NCBI GenBank assembly: GCA_016125075.1
Contig: WGMO01000010.1
Span: forward strand, 1-64,000
Reading direction: 5' to 3'
Length of the DNA stretch: 64,000 nucleotides
Origin: Terrimonas sp.
Lineage (GTDB): Bacteria; Bacteroidota; Bacteroidia; Chitinophagales; Chitinophagaceae
In this document: in pieces, positions 30,083 through 39,931 of the stretch
Position numbering within the stretch: the first letter of the stretch is position 1
Layout of the letters: every line of letters begins with the position of its first letter
Made by a program: the position numbers and the translations under genes
The notes under the pieces: generated by a model
What the model saw: the letters and a program-made list of their open reading frames with translations, nothing else
What the model was told of the DNA's origin: nothing
Databases searched by the model: none

Positions 30083-30673
30083 ATGACGCCCGAACGCCTC
30101 CATAAACTTGTGGCTGTATTAGAAAAACGTCAGCCGGATATAACATTAATCCTGGAAAATGTATTTGACCCGCATAATATATCAGCTGTAATGCGAACCT
30201 GTGACGCGGTAGGTGTTCAGGAAATATTTGTACTCAATACCAAAATCCCTCCGCATAAAAAATGGGGACCCCGGAGTTCCTCCAGTGCGGCAAAATGGAT
30301 AACGGTTCATCAGTTTGAAGATACGGATGCCTGTATCCGGGAGGTGCGGAGCCGTTACCAGCGTATCCTTACAACACATTTGAGCCGGGAGGCCATCAGT
30401 TTATATGATATCGACTTTACCGGGTCCATTGCACTTGTTTTTGGTAATGAACATGCGGGTGTAACTGAAACAATCAGCAAACTGTGCGATGGGAATTTTG
30501 TAATACCCCAGGTAGGTATTATCCGGTCGCTGAATATCAGTGTTGCCTGTGCCGTTACTTTGTATGAAGCCTATCGCCAAAAAAAGTTAGCCGGTCATTA
30601 TGAACGGCAAAGGCTGAGGCCAGAACAGCACAAACGCTTGCTGGATGAATGGGGGATGGGTGAAACAAACTGA
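30083..30673 (+). CDS. TrmH/SpoU family RNA 2'-O-methyltransferase
   Basis: LILENVFDPHNISAVMRTCDAVGV, IALVFGNEHAGVTETI, VGIIRSLNISVACAVTLYEA. Confidence 0.93.
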   Translation: MTPERLHKLVAVLEKRQPDITLILENVFDPHNISAVMRTCDAVGVQEIFVLNTKIPPHKKWGPRSSSSAAKWITVHQFEDTDACIREVRSRYQRILTTHLSREAISLYDIDFTGSIALVFGNEHAGVTETISKLCDGNFVIPQVGIIRSLNISVACAVTLYEAYRQKKLAGHYERQRLRPEQHKRLLDEWGMGETN

Positions 30674-30688
30674 TAAGGTTACAAAAAT

Positions 30689-31180
30689 ATGATGATGAAA
30701 AAAATTCTAATTCTTCTATCTTTTTTGATGGTTTGTATTTTCCTTCAGGCCCAGGAAGTACAGAAAGTAAAAATGAGTGAGTTGCTAACCCTGATCCGGG
30801 AAAGCAATCACCCCTTGATTGTCAATTTCTGGGCTACATTCTGTGGTCCCTGTGTGGAAGAAATCCCCTATTTCCAGGAAGCGGTAAAAAAATATGAAAA
30901 TTCGGGCACTGAGCTTTTGCTGGTCAGTCTTGATTTACCAGGTTTTTTCCCGGATAAGATCAGGACCTTTGCCCGTAAAAGAAATTTTAATGCCAGTTTA
31001 TATTGGCTGGATGAAACGGATGCTGATTACTTTTGCCCGATGATCGATTCGGCATGGTCGGGGGTGATGCCTGCAACTTTACTGATCGATAACAAGACCG
31101 GGTACCGGCGGTTTTTCGAAGAACAAATTCCCCGGGATACAATTGAAGCCGAGATCAGGCGACTGGCGGTTCATCACTGA
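30689..31180 (+). CDS. thioredoxin-like/TlpA-type secreted protein
   Basis: LIVNFWATFCGPCVEEIPYFQEAVKKY (CGPC). Confidence 0.9.
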   Translation: MMMKKILILLSFLMVCIFLQAQEVQKVKMSELLTLIRESNHPLIVNFWATFCGPCVEEIPYFQEAVKKYENSGTELLLVSLDLPGFFPDKIRTFARKRNFNASLYWLDETDADYFCPMIDSAWSGVMPATLLIDNKTGYRRFFEEQIPRDTIEAEIRRLAVHH

Positions 31181-31383
31181 TCATGTAGCACTTCTTCCAT
31201 TTCTTTGTCTTTATCCTGTAGGGCAGTAAGCCGGTACAGAAAATTAGACCAGGCTGCAATGGCAATGATCGCACAAATGATCCCAATTACACTTTGATAG
31301 TAGATACTTCTTGCCAATAAGAACCCAGCCAGCACAAATACGGAAAGTATGATGCATTTGTTGAGGATGCTACGGGTAGTCAT
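31174..31383 (-). CDS. small membrane protein (start reassigned)
   Basis: MTTRSILNKCIILSVFVLAGFLLARSIYYQSVIGIICAIIAIAAWSNFLYRL; ATG at 31383; the longer upstream extension looks non-coding. Confidence 0.6.
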   Translation of the reverse strand: MTTRSILNKCIILSVFVLAGFLLARSIYYQSVIGIICAIIAIAAWSNFLYRLTALQDKDKEMEEVLHDQ

Positions 31384-31535
31384 AAGCTGGTTTTGTGCCA
31401 GGTTTCCGGAGGAACCTAACTGGTTAATGTATGGTGATGAGGCAGGTGCGGATACCCCTAAGATGCAAAAAAGCACAATCTCCATAGGGTGCCGGCAAAA
31501 AAAATGAAAAAAACGGAAAATGGTAAACTTGCAAA

Positions 31536-32171
31536 CTATTCCACCCTGCTGATGCCGCAACCTACTGACCTCGTTTCTTTGACGGATACTTCCTGGCCGG
31601 ATATCATTTCCTCGATGGCAATCTTCAGGTGTTTTCTTGAAACATTCGAAGGGTCGGCGGGATTATTATCAATGGCTCCATGGTAAGCCAGCTTTTTATC
31701 ATTATTGAAAAGAAAACATTCAGGTGTCCTGTTTGCATCAAATTCATTGGCTAATACGGACATTTTGTCTACGGCATAATACCAGTCAAATCCCTGATTT
31801 TGGGCATAGGCCTGCATGGCCGTCAATGACTCTTTCCCGTTTCTGCTACCTTCGTTGGCATTGAGGAGGATCACCCCAAGATCATTTTTCAGGGCATACC
31901 TGCAAATCTCATTCGTACGGGACTGGTTTTTGATAACGTAAGGACAGGTATTACAGCTGAACATGACCAGTAAACCGTTTGTACCAAATGCCTTGTTCAG
32001 TGAAACCTCCTTCCCGGATACATCCTGCAGTGGCCTGTCCGGTTGTGGAATGCCACTTCCAATTGCCAAAGAGGGCTGTTGCGTGGTAAATGATACGACA
32101 AATATGGCTGCGATGGGGATAATCGTCGCAAATAGCTTCTTCATATCAATTTTATGAAATGCACGTATCAT
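31536..32171 (-). CDS. thioredoxin/redoxin family protein
   Basis: GLLVMFSCNTCPYVIKNQSR...NANEGSRNGKESLTAMQAYA...FDANRTPECFLFN. Confidence 0.87.
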   Translation of the reverse strand: MIRAFHKIDMKKLFATIIPIAAIFVVSFTTQQPSLAIGSGIPQPDRPLQDVSGKEVSLNKAFGTNGLLVMFSCNTCPYVIKNQSRTNEICRYALKNDLGVILLNANEGSRNGKESLTAMQAYAQNQGFDWYYAVDKMSVLANEFDANRTPECFLFNNDKKLAYHGAIDNNPADPSNVSRKHLKIAIEEMISGQEVSVKETRSVGCGISRVE

Positions 32172-32242
32172 AGGGCCAAAATATAAGACAGTAAATTAAC
32201 ATAAAAATTTAACAGATTATTGTACTGAATGTTTAATATCTG

Positions 32243-33187
32243 TTAAGTTTTTTTCCGGTCATCAGACAGTTTACGCAAGGATGAAATGCTGACATTGAGT
32301 TCAAATCCAATCAATAACACAATAGAATTAAAGTATATAAGTACCATCAGCATCATGATGGTACCAATGGAGCCGTATAATTTATTATAATTCGAGAAAT
32401 GATTGACCCAATAGGTAAAAACGATTGTAAAGACCAGCATCAGGAAAGTGGCAAGGATGGAGCCGGGATTCATAAGGCCCCATTTTTTTTGAACGGCCGG
32501 CGCATAACGGTAGATGAAGGAAATGATAAAAAAGAATAATAAAATGATAGCAACCCATCTTCCATTGATAAGCAATGCCCTGATATCTTTATTCTCAATA
32601 CCCAGCCAATCCAGCACGTAGCCCTGCATCACGAGAAGGAGGACGCACAATATGACCAGCAAAAACAGGATAACAGTCAGTTTTACGGCCACCCAGCGGT
32701 TATGGAAATTTTTCCTTTTCGTAAATCCGATATAGTCCCTGTTAAAGGAATGACTGATGCCCATCATGGTATTGGTCGAAAAATAAAGCGCCAGCAGGAG
32801 TCCAAACGACAAAAGACCAGTCTTGGGTTTATAGATGAAATCATCGATAAAGGCAATGATTGCCGTATTATTTTTCTCCCCCGGTATGATATCCCTGATC
32901 AATTGATGCAACTGTTCCGTGAACTGGTGTGATATGGGAAAAAAGGGAATAAGTGTGCTGAAAAAGATGATGGCGGGGGGGATGGCCATGATCAGGTTAA
33001 AAGCGATGGACGATGCCCTTTCTGTGAGGTTGGTACTGGTGATCTGACGGTAAAAAAATAAGGTTACATCATACAGGGCAATCTTTTGAAAACCAGGCAG
33101 TACGATCTGTTTGCTTTTTGCAATCAGGAAATCAATGGGAGCAGAGCTCAACACCTTATTTTTCCACCTTTTCAGCAGCTGCCGCAT
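32243..33187 (-). CDS. YihY/BrkB family membrane protein
   Basis: ERASSIAFNLIMAIPPAIIFF...GSIGTIMMLMVLIYFNSIVLLIGFELN. Confidence 0.9.
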   Translation of the reverse strand: MRQLLKRWKNKVLSSAPIDFLIAKSKQIVLPGFQKIALYDVTLFFYRQITSTNLTERASSIAFNLIMAIPPAIIFFSTLIPFFPISHQFTEQLHQLIRDIIPGEKNNTAIIAFIDDFIYKPKTGLLSFGLLLALYFSTNTMMGISHSFNRDYIGFTKRKNFHNRWVAVKLTVILFLLVILCVLLLVMQGYVLDWLGIENKDIRALLINGRWVAIILLFFFIISFIYRYAPAVQKKWGLMNPGSILATFLMLVFTIVFTYWVNHFSNYNKLYGSIGTIMMLMVLIYFNSIVLLIGFELNVSISSLRKLSDDRKKT

Positions 33188-34214
33188 CTTTATCCTTTTG
33201 TTTGGCTTTTAAAAGTGAATCAATAGCTTTTTGGTATAAACGGGCATATTTCAAATGATCGTCATAATCAGATGTAAAAATATGACTACCCGAAAAATCA
33301 CTTTTTGCAACAAAATAAATATAATCAGTTTTCGGGGCATCCAGCACAGCATCAATGGTTTGTTTTTGTACAGTACAAATAGGCCCCGGCGGAAGGCCTT
33401 TATTGAGATAAGTATTGTAGGGTGAAACAGTACGAAGGTGACTGTTCAGAATCCTTCTCAGCGAAAAATCTTTCATCGCGAATTTAATGGTAGGGTCTGC
33501 CTGTAATGGTATTCCACGGGCAATCCGGTTGAGGTAAACACTGGCAATCTCGGGCTTTTCGGGAGCATAATTTGATTCCTCTTCAACAATGGATGCCAGG
33601 GTATATACCTGTAAGGGGGTAAGCCCAATAGCCGCCGCTTTTATTTTACGTTCTTCCGTCCAGAACTTTTGAGAGGCTTCAAAAAGCTTTGTCATTATTT
33701 TATCGGGGGTGCTGTTCCAGAAAAAAGTATAAGTATCAGGAAAAATGGCCGAAACAAATGAAGTAGAGTCTAATCCAAATTTCCGTAGACTGTCGTTATT
33801 TTCCAGGTAATGATACATATCGGCAGCATCAAACTCAAACCTGTTTCCGGTGATTTTTGCCAGGTCTTCCTTTATCCTGATCTTCCGGCTGATCACCAGG
33901 TTAACAGGCGCCTGGTCACCACTTCTCAGTTTCCGGATAAGATGGATGATGCTCGTTCCCTCAGGAATGAAATAGCGTCCCGGTTTTACATGTTGGGGGT
34001 AATCCAGCTTTTTGGCTATTTGTTCAAAGACCATCTTATTTTCAATGATCTGGCTATCCAGTAAAGCCTGCCGAACCTGTGCATAGCCCTCTCCGGTTTG
34101 AATATAGAAATATTTCCCTTTTGGCTGGTGTACAGAAGGACCAAATATTTTCCAGGCAAAATAGCCTCCTGTAACCAGTATAATCAAAAATAAAACGATA
34201 AGTATCTTCTTCAT
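33156..34214 (-). CDS. mltG: endolytic murein transglycosylase
   Basis: FPDTYTFFWNSTPDKI, LASIVEEESNYAPEKPEIASVYLNRI..LQADPTIKFA, PYNTYLNKGLPPGPIC. Confidence 0.95.
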   Translation of the reverse strand: MKKILIVLFLIILVTGGYFAWKIFGPSVHQPKGKYFYIQTGEGYAQVRQALLDSQIIENKMVFEQIAKKLDYPQHVKPGRYFIPEGTSIIHLIRKLRSGDQAPVNLVISRKIRIKEDLAKITGNRFEFDAADMYHYLENNDSLRKFGLDSTSFVSAIFPDTYTFFWNSTPDKIMTKLFEASQKFWTEERKIKAAAIGLTPLQVYTLASIVEEESNYAPEKPEIASVYLNRIARGIPLQADPTIKFAMKDFSLRRILNSHLRTVSPYNTYLNKGLPPGPICTVQKQTIDAVLDAPKTDYIYFVAKSDFSGSHIFTSDYDDHLKYARLYQKAIDSLLKAKQKDKDAAAAEKVEK

Positions 34215-34243
34215 AGGTCTTGCTTACAGGCTTTAAAATAAAC

Positions 34244-34270
34244 AAAAAACCCCGTCAAAAACGACAGGGT
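34244..34270 (-). terminator. Rho-independent terminator after secG
   Basis: On minus strand CCCTGTC-gttttt-GACGGGGTTTTTTG. Confidence 0.75.
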
Positions 34271-34292
34271 CTGTGAAAATATATTGTGTAAA

Positions 34293-34658
34293 TTATTTTG
34301 TAGAATCTGCAGTGGAAGCCGAATTGGATGCAGGGTTACCGCTTTGATTGAAAGGCACGGTATTTCCTGCAGGCTGATTGGCAGGTGCAGGTGCACCGAT
34401 TTCATTGGCCCTGGAATCAATAGTAGTGCCGGAAGAGGGGATCAGCACGGTCGATAACAGGCAAAGAATTCCTACAATGGCGGCAAAAATCCAGGTACCT
34501 CTTTCCAAAACGTCATTGGTTTGTTTAACACCCATGAACTGGCTGCTGAATCCGGCAATATTTCCGGCGAGACCGCCCCCTTTTGGGTTTTGGACCAGCA
34601 CGATAAAACCCAGTGCCACACTGGCAACGATGATCAGGATGATAAATAATAAAGTCAT
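34293..34658 (-). CDS. secG: preprotein translocase subunit SecG
   Basis: IILIIVASVALGFIVLVQNPKGGGLAGNIAGFSSQFMGVKQTNDVLERGTW. Confidence 0.94.
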   Translation of the reverse strand: MTLLFIILIIVASVALGFIVLVQNPKGGGLAGNIAGFSSQFMGVKQTNDVLERGTWIFAAIVGILCLLSTVLIPSSGTTIDSRANEIGAPAPANQPAGNTVPFNQSGNPASNSASTADSTK

Positions 34659-34663
34659 TTTTC

Positions 34664-35497
34664 TTAATCTTTTATTTTTTCTATCAGGGATGCAAAGTAA
34701 GCGCTTTTAGCGGGATTCAGCAAACTTAATTTGCTGTATATTTCACGGGCTTTTTCATGGTTTCCCTGTTTTAACCATACGGCTGCCATAGCCTCAGTAA
34801 CGATGTCTTTTTCCTGTAAGGAAGCTCCCGCAAGCGCCGTCACTTTTTCCTCTCCGCTGTTATCGGCCAGTTCGGGAATCTTATCAGGAGGGATTGTTTT
34901 GAGCGTTTTCAGCCACTCTGTAAAACTTCTTAACTGGGTACTGAAGCGGTCAGGAATAAGCTCTTCTGTTTTTGTTTTGATGCCCTGCGATTCAAAATAA
35001 TCAACGGTATGAAAAGGCCCGAATAAGATCTCTTCCATCTTTTCGGACGACTGCACTTCTTTTTGCAAGAGGTTTCTGATCCCGATATTTTCATCATCCG
35101 CATGCCCGGGTCCAGTCTCGTTTTCAGCATCATCTGCAGCAGCTGCATCAGGTACACCCGGGTCTTCTATTCCGTGTTGTTCAACAGCCGGGTCCGAAAA
35201 TCCGGGTTCATCAACCGATGCTTCCGCCACTAATGTTTCATTGTGGACTAACCTGTATTCCTGGTTGTCGAGGTAATAATTCAGAAGCAAAGGGTTATTG
35301 ACAAACAGGGAAACCGTATTCAGCTGTTCTTCAAATTCCGGGTCGGAAATGGTCTGTAATTTTTTGGCAAGCAGTAACTGAGCGCCGGAAAAAAAAGGAT
35401 AAGTTGCAGTGAATGCCTTTATTTCTTCCACCGAACATGCTGACAAAGATGATTTATCAAATAATGTTTGGATGATCTTTTCAGATGCGGTATTCAT
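34664..35497 (-). CDS. conserved hypothetical protein (Bacteroidota)
   Basis: 277 aa ORF in the secG-lptE cluster; C-terminal TPR-like AVWLKQGNHEKAREIYSKLSLLNPAKSAYFASLIEKI. Confidence 0.75.
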   Translation of the reverse strand: MNTASEKIIQTLFDKSSLSACSVEEIKAFTATYPFFSGAQLLLAKKLQTISDPEFEEQLNTVSLFVNNPLLLNYYLDNQEYRLVHNETLVAEASVDEPGFSDPAVEQHGIEDPGVPDAAAADDAENETGPGHADDENIGIRNLLQKEVQSSEKMEEILFGPFHTVDYFESQGIKTKTEELIPDRFSTQLRSFTEWLKTLKTIPPDKIPELADNSGEEKVTALAGASLQEKDIVTEAMAAVWLKQGNHEKAREIYSKLSLLNPAKSAYFASLIEKIKD

Positions 35498-35517
35498 AAT
35501 TGCAAATTAAAGTTATC

Positions 35518-36096
35518 TTACCAGTCGGAGAAAATGTTATTGAAAATCTCGTCGACAAGGTTACTGATAATCTTATCTGTTAGTTCAGCTTCAGCCTGTG
35601 CGAGGCTATAACGGGCATCAAAATCAAAATTCCTGCTAACATTGATATCCCGGGGATTTTTTCCGGAAACCAAAGGCTCCAGATGATTGATCAGGGTGAT
35701 CTTAGCCCCTACGGTCAACCGGTTGGTCGCTGTCTGTTGATTTGAAATACCCGCTGTTGTAACCGTATAGGATGTTATGGAGCCACTGATCTCGTAATGA
35801 GCATCACTGGTATTGTTAGTCTGGGTGAGTCTGGTCTGGTTCAGGATTTTTTGACGCAGCCTGTCTGTCAATTGCGGACTCAGCTGCGGGTTTACATATT
35901 GTGCCTTATTTTCAATGTAATTGATCTTGATGGTTTTGATACTATCGGGAATCCTGCCCTGGTTGAAAGAGTATATTTTGCAACTGCTCAAAGTAAGGGA
36001 GAAAAACAATACACCTGTTACCAATACCAGGGAAGCGATTTTTAACAGGACCCTGTTTCTACGATGCGAATCGGTATGGCTTTTCAATTTATTCAT
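35518..36096 (-). CDS. LptE-like LPS-assembly lipoprotein
   Basis: LSSCKIYSFNQGRIPDSIKTIKINYIENKAQYVNPQLSPQLTDRLRQKILNQTRL. Confidence 0.85.
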   Translation of the reverse strand: MNKLKSHTDSHRRNRVLLKIASLVLVTGVLFFSLTLSSCKIYSFNQGRIPDSIKTIKINYIENKAQYVNPQLSPQLTDRLRQKILNQTRLTQTNNTSDAHYEISGSITSYTVTTAGISNQQTATNRLTVGAKITLINHLEPLVSGKNPRDINVSRNFDFDARYSLAQAEAELTDKIISNLVDEIFNNIFSDW

Positions 36097-37342
36097 TGAT
36101 ATCGTACTCTTTCAGTTTTCGGTATAAGGTCCTTTCGCTGATCCCTAAATCTGAGGCCGCGTCTTTCCTTTTACCCCTGTGCTTTTTAAGTGCTTTTATG
36201 ATCAGTTCTTTTTCCTTGTCCATGATATTCAGGCTTTCTTCCACTTCCACATGATCATCTACATCCTGCATCACCAGGGGTTGTGAAACCTGCCCGGTTG
36301 ATGGAATTCCCAAGGCAACTGTTGGAGTGGGCAAACCATCATGGGGATGCAATTCCTTCAGTTCATTCATAAACGCCGCATGTTGTGTATTGACATTGGG
36401 ATTTTGCAGTACATCAAAAAACATTCTTTTTAATTCTGTTACATCTTTTTTCATGTCAAAGAAGAGCTTGTATAATATCTCTCTTTCATTGGCAAAACTC
36501 TGGCCTTCGCTCCCCCCGGAAGGGTGGGTCAGGACCGGTAACCTGTTGTTTGAATAAGGTTGAAGGTATTTGCCCAGTTCTTTTGCCGTAACCAGTTTGT
36601 CTTCCGATAACACAGAGATCTGTTCTGCAATATTCTTCAATTCCCGCACATTACCCGGCCAGGGATAGTTAATTAACAGGTTTTTTGCTTCTTCATCTAG
36701 TTGCACAGAACCTGTTTTGTATTTGTCGGCAAAATCGGCTGCAAATTTTCTGAACAGAAGATGGATATCTTCTTTCCGGTCATGCAGTGCCGGCACCCTG
36801 ATGGGAACCGTACTTAGCCGGTAATACAGGTCTTCCCGGAACCTGCCGGCCTGTACCAGTTGCAGCAGTTCTTTGTTAGTGGCAGCAATCACCCTGACGT
36901 CGGTTTTCTGCACTTTCGAGGAGCCCACCCTGATATATTCTCCCGCTTCCAGCACCCGCAGCAATCTTGCCTGTGTACCCAGGGGTAATTCGCCGATCTC
37001 ATCCAGGAAAATAGTACCGCCATTCACGGTTTCAAAATACCCCTTTCTGCTGTCGACGGCCCCGGTAAATGAGCCTTTTTCATGCCCGAATAATTCTGAG
37101 TCAATAGTGCCTTCAGGTATGGCGCCACAGTTCACGGCAATAAAAGGGTTATGTTTCCGTGCACTCAGCGTATGAATGATCTGGGAGAAAACTTCCTTAC
37201 CCACGCCGCTTTCACCATTGATCAGCACAGTAAGATCTGTATTGGCTACCTGCACTGCCACCTGCAGGGCATAGTTGAGGGCAGGGGCATTGCCAATGAT
37301 TCCAAACCTGTTTTTAATTGATAGTAAATCCATTTTATCCAT
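36089..37342 (-). CDS. sigma54-interacting AAA+ transcriptional regulator without N-terminal receiver domain
   Basis: GESGVGKEVFSQIIH, ELFGHEKGSFTGAVDSRKGYFE, NGGTIFLDEIGELP, C-terminal Fis-type HTH. Confidence 0.93.
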   Translation of the reverse strand: MDKMDLLSIKNRFGIIGNAPALNYALQVAVQVANTDLTVLINGESGVGKEVFSQIIHTLSARKHNPFIAVNCGAIPEGTIDSELFGHEKGSFTGAVDSRKGYFETVNGGTIFLDEIGELPLGTQARLLRVLEAGEYIRVGSSKVQKTDVRVIAATNKELLQLVQAGRFREDLYYRLSTVPIRVPALHDRKEDIHLLFRKFAADFADKYKTGSVQLDEEAKNLLINYPWPGNVRELKNIAEQISVLSEDKLVTAKELGKYLQPYSNNRLPVLTHPSGGSEGQSFANEREILYKLFFDMKKDVTELKRMFFDVLQNPNVNTQHAAFMNELKELHPHDGLPTPTVALGIPSTGQVSQPLVMQDVDDHVEVEESLNIMDKEKELIIKALKKHRGKRKDAASDLGISERTLYRKLKEYDINE

Positions 37343-37368
37343 AATCCTGACGAAAAATTTATTCCGGC

Positions 37369-38808
37369 TTATAATATTATTTTACCCAGTAAGGTGGCCT
37401 GTGTACAATCATCCACCCGGACCTGCACATAATCCCCTTTTTGATAAGGGTGATTTTCTTTTGGAAAGACAATTACCTTATTCTGTGAATTCCTTCCCAT
37501 CCAGTCTTTTTCACTTTTCTTGCTATCTCCTTCAATCAGCACCCTGAAAGATTTTCCAAGGTCCCGCTGGTTGCTTTCCAGGGATAGACGATTCTGAAGG
37601 GCCACTATTTCAGCCAACCTTCTTTTTTTTATTTCTTCCGGTACATCATCGCGATACCGCCGGTGCGCCAGGGTTCCGGGTCTTTCACTGTAAAAGAACA
37701 TATAGCTCATGTCATAGCGGCTTAATTCCATTACCTGAAGGGTTTCCTGGTGGTCCTCCTCTGTCTCGGTACAAAATCCGGCAATGATATCCGATGAAAT
37801 GCCGCAATCGGGAATGATCTGACGGATGCGTTTCACTTTTCCCAAATACCATTCGTGGGTATAGGTACGGTTCATCAATTGCAGGATCCTGGAAGAGCCG
37901 CTTTGAACCGGCAGGTGAATATAATTGCAGATATTTTCATGCCGGGCCATCGTATGCAGCACTTCATCTGTAATGTCTTTTGGATGAGAAGTGGAAAACC
38001 GGACCCGGAGCAGGGGAGAGATCGCAGCCACTTTTTCAAGGAGCATGGCAAAGGTGACCGGGATGGTATTTTCTTCCTCTGCGGAGGGTAAATAATAATA
38101 ACTGTCCACATTCTGACCCAATAAGGTTACTTCCCTGTAACCCTGATTAAAAAGATCGGTACACTCCTGAACGATTGAACCCGCATCCCGGCTTCTTTCT
38201 CTTCCCCGGGTAAATGGAACCACGCAAAAAGAACACATATTGTTACAGCCCCTCATAATGCTGACGTATGCTGTAATCCCGTTACTGTTCAACCTCACGG
38301 GTGAAATATCCGCATAGGTTTCATCCCGGCTGAGCAATACGTTTACGGCTTTCTGGCCTGATTCAGCTTCTTCTACCAGAGAGGGCAAATTGCGATAAGC
38401 GTCGGGGCCCACAACGATATCCACCAGTTTCTCTTCTTCCAGGAATTTTGCCTTCAACCTTTCAGCCATACATCCCAAAACCCCTATCAGCAAGGCCGGT
38501 TTCCTGCTCTTGATCTTTTTAAAATCGGTAAGTCTTTTTCGAACGGTTTGTTCCGCCTTTTCACGAATCGAACAGGTATTGATAAAGATCAGGTCTGCCT
38601 CTTCCAGATTCCGCGTAGCCCCAAAACCCTCCCCATTCAATACGGATGCTACAATCTCGCTATCTGCAAAATTCATCTGGCAGCCATAGCTTTCAATGTA
38701 GAACCTTCTTTTATAGGCGTTAGGATCATTTTCAAATGGGGCAAAAGCCTCACCCTGGCGTCCCTCGTCCTGTAATTTTTCTGTCGCAAATTCCAGCATC
38801 TTTTTCAA
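37369..38808 (-). CDS. miaB: tRNA-2-methylthio-N6-dimethylallyladenosine synthase
   Basis: [45 protein letters not shown] domain. Confidence 0.96.
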   Translation of the reverse strand: MKKMLEFATEKLQDEGRQGEAFAPFENDPNAYKRRFYIESYGCQMNFADSEIVASVLNGEGFGATRNLEEADLIFINTCSIREKAEQTVRKRLTDFKKIKSRKPALLIGVLGCMAERLKAKFLEEEKLVDIVVGPDAYRNLPSLVEEAESGQKAVNVLLSRDETYADISPVRLNSNGITAYVSIMRGCNNMCSFCVVPFTRGRERSRDAGSIVQECTDLFNQGYREVTLLGQNVDSYYYLPSAEEENTIPVTFAMLLEKVAAISPLLRVRFSTSHPKDITDEVLHTMARHENICNYIHLPVQSGSSRILQLMNRTYTHEWYLGKVKRIRQIIPDCGISSDIIAGFCTETEEDHQETLQVMELSRYDMSYMFFYSERPGTLAHRRYRDDVPEEIKKRRLAEIVALQNRLSLESNQRDLGKSFRVLIEGDSKKSEKDWMGRNSQNKVIVFPKENHPYQKGDYVQVRVDDCTQATLLGKIIL

Positions 38809-38878
38809 AATTAGCGTGGCAAAGATACTAAAACAGGGTTATTTTGTGACAGTATGGCAGTATAATTTAAAAAGAGAA

Positions 38879-39388
38879 TTAGTTGTTAATCAATAGCTTT
38901 TTAGCCAGCCAGCTGTTTTTGACCGGAATGATCCAGTTTTGTTCCAGTTCTTGTTTGGTTTGAACAAGGTTATTGAAATAAAGGGTGTTTCCATCAATAA
39001 AATGATGCTGGATAGCATATTCCAATTGGTTCATAGGCAACAGTTGCACCTTATTCCCGATGATAAACGCCAGGTTGGTTCGCTCAAAGAGGTTGACCCC
39101 GAATCGTGTTTCAATGTCTTTGACCATCCGCACTGAACTATCTGTACTGCAACCGCTAACACCCGTAGCGGATTCATCGGCCAACAGCACAAGAAATTGA
39201 CCAAAAAAGAGATATCCGGCGCCTTTTACGGGAATCCCATGACTCTTCCATTGTCCCGTAAAATCATTCAGAATATCCTCTATTTCCAGGGACTCAGACA
39301 AAGTGAAAAGCCTGTTTGACTGGTAAACCCAAACCCTTGAATCCGGGTTAAAATTACCCTCAACGTGGTATATGAAGTCATTATTCAT
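38879..39388 (-). CDS. conserved Bacteroidota protein, family often labelled 'ABC transporter ATPase' but lacking Walker motifs
   Basis: SRVWVYQSNRLFT...ILNDFTGQWKSHG..VKGAGYLFFGQFLVLLADESATGVSGCSTDSSVRMVKDIE. Confidence 0.75.
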   Translation of the reverse strand: MNNDFIYHVEGNFNPDSRVWVYQSNRLFTLSESLEIEDILNDFTGQWKSHGIPVKGAGYLFFGQFLVLLADESATGVSGCSTDSSVRMVKDIETRFGVNLFERTNLAFIIGNKVQLLPMNQLEYAIQHHFIDGNTLYFNNLVQTKQELEQNWIIPVKNSWLAKKLLINN

Positions 39389-39417
39389 GCTGCTAAATTA
39401 CACCCGAAATTTAACTC

Positions 39418-39931
39418 ATGAATGAAACACAGGATAATTCCGTTTTAGCCCATTGGTATTATGCAGCAGAAGAATGGAAAGCCTTTATGAAAGGGGAAAA
39501 AAAGGTAAGAGGAACAGATATTCTAGTCGAATGCTTTTTTATCATCCTGCTGGGGGGGGCATTGATTCATTTTTTAAGGGGGGCAGCCTGGTCCGTTGCT
39601 TTTTTAGTCGGTGTCGCATTTGCCTGTATTTATGGCTTGACCAAATTTACCCTAAGGATGTCGTCCCTGAAATGGAATATTCATGCACTTCCACAGGTGA
39701 TGATCACAAAAAATGAGGTCATTGTGAACGGGAAAATAACCGAATTCCATAACGGGTCAAAATGGCTGAGAAGAGTCACCCTGCACGAAAAGGGGGGGGG
39801 TGCATATCATGGAAATCATATATGAATGGCAAACGAGAAGGGGAATAGCTTTTGATGAAATCAGGATACCGGTACCGAAAGGCAGGTTAAAGGAGGCCAT
39901 CAGCCTCCAGGATGTTTTAAATGAAAAATAA
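39418..39931 (+). pseudogene. small membrane protein, reading frame split at a G9 tract (ORF track shows only 39418-39825)
   Basis: Frame 1 stops 13 codons past the G9 tract at 39792-39800; the +1 frame continues GVHIMEIIYEWQTRRGIAFDEIRIPVPKGRLKEAISLQDVLNEK* to 39931. Frameshift, phase variation or error unresolved. Confidence 0.7.

Noticed and set aside
31384-31560. N-terminal extension of the 31174-31560 minus-strand ORF
   Set aside because: Extension overlaps the upstream redoxin gene and lacks protein-like features; ATG at 31383 is a better start.
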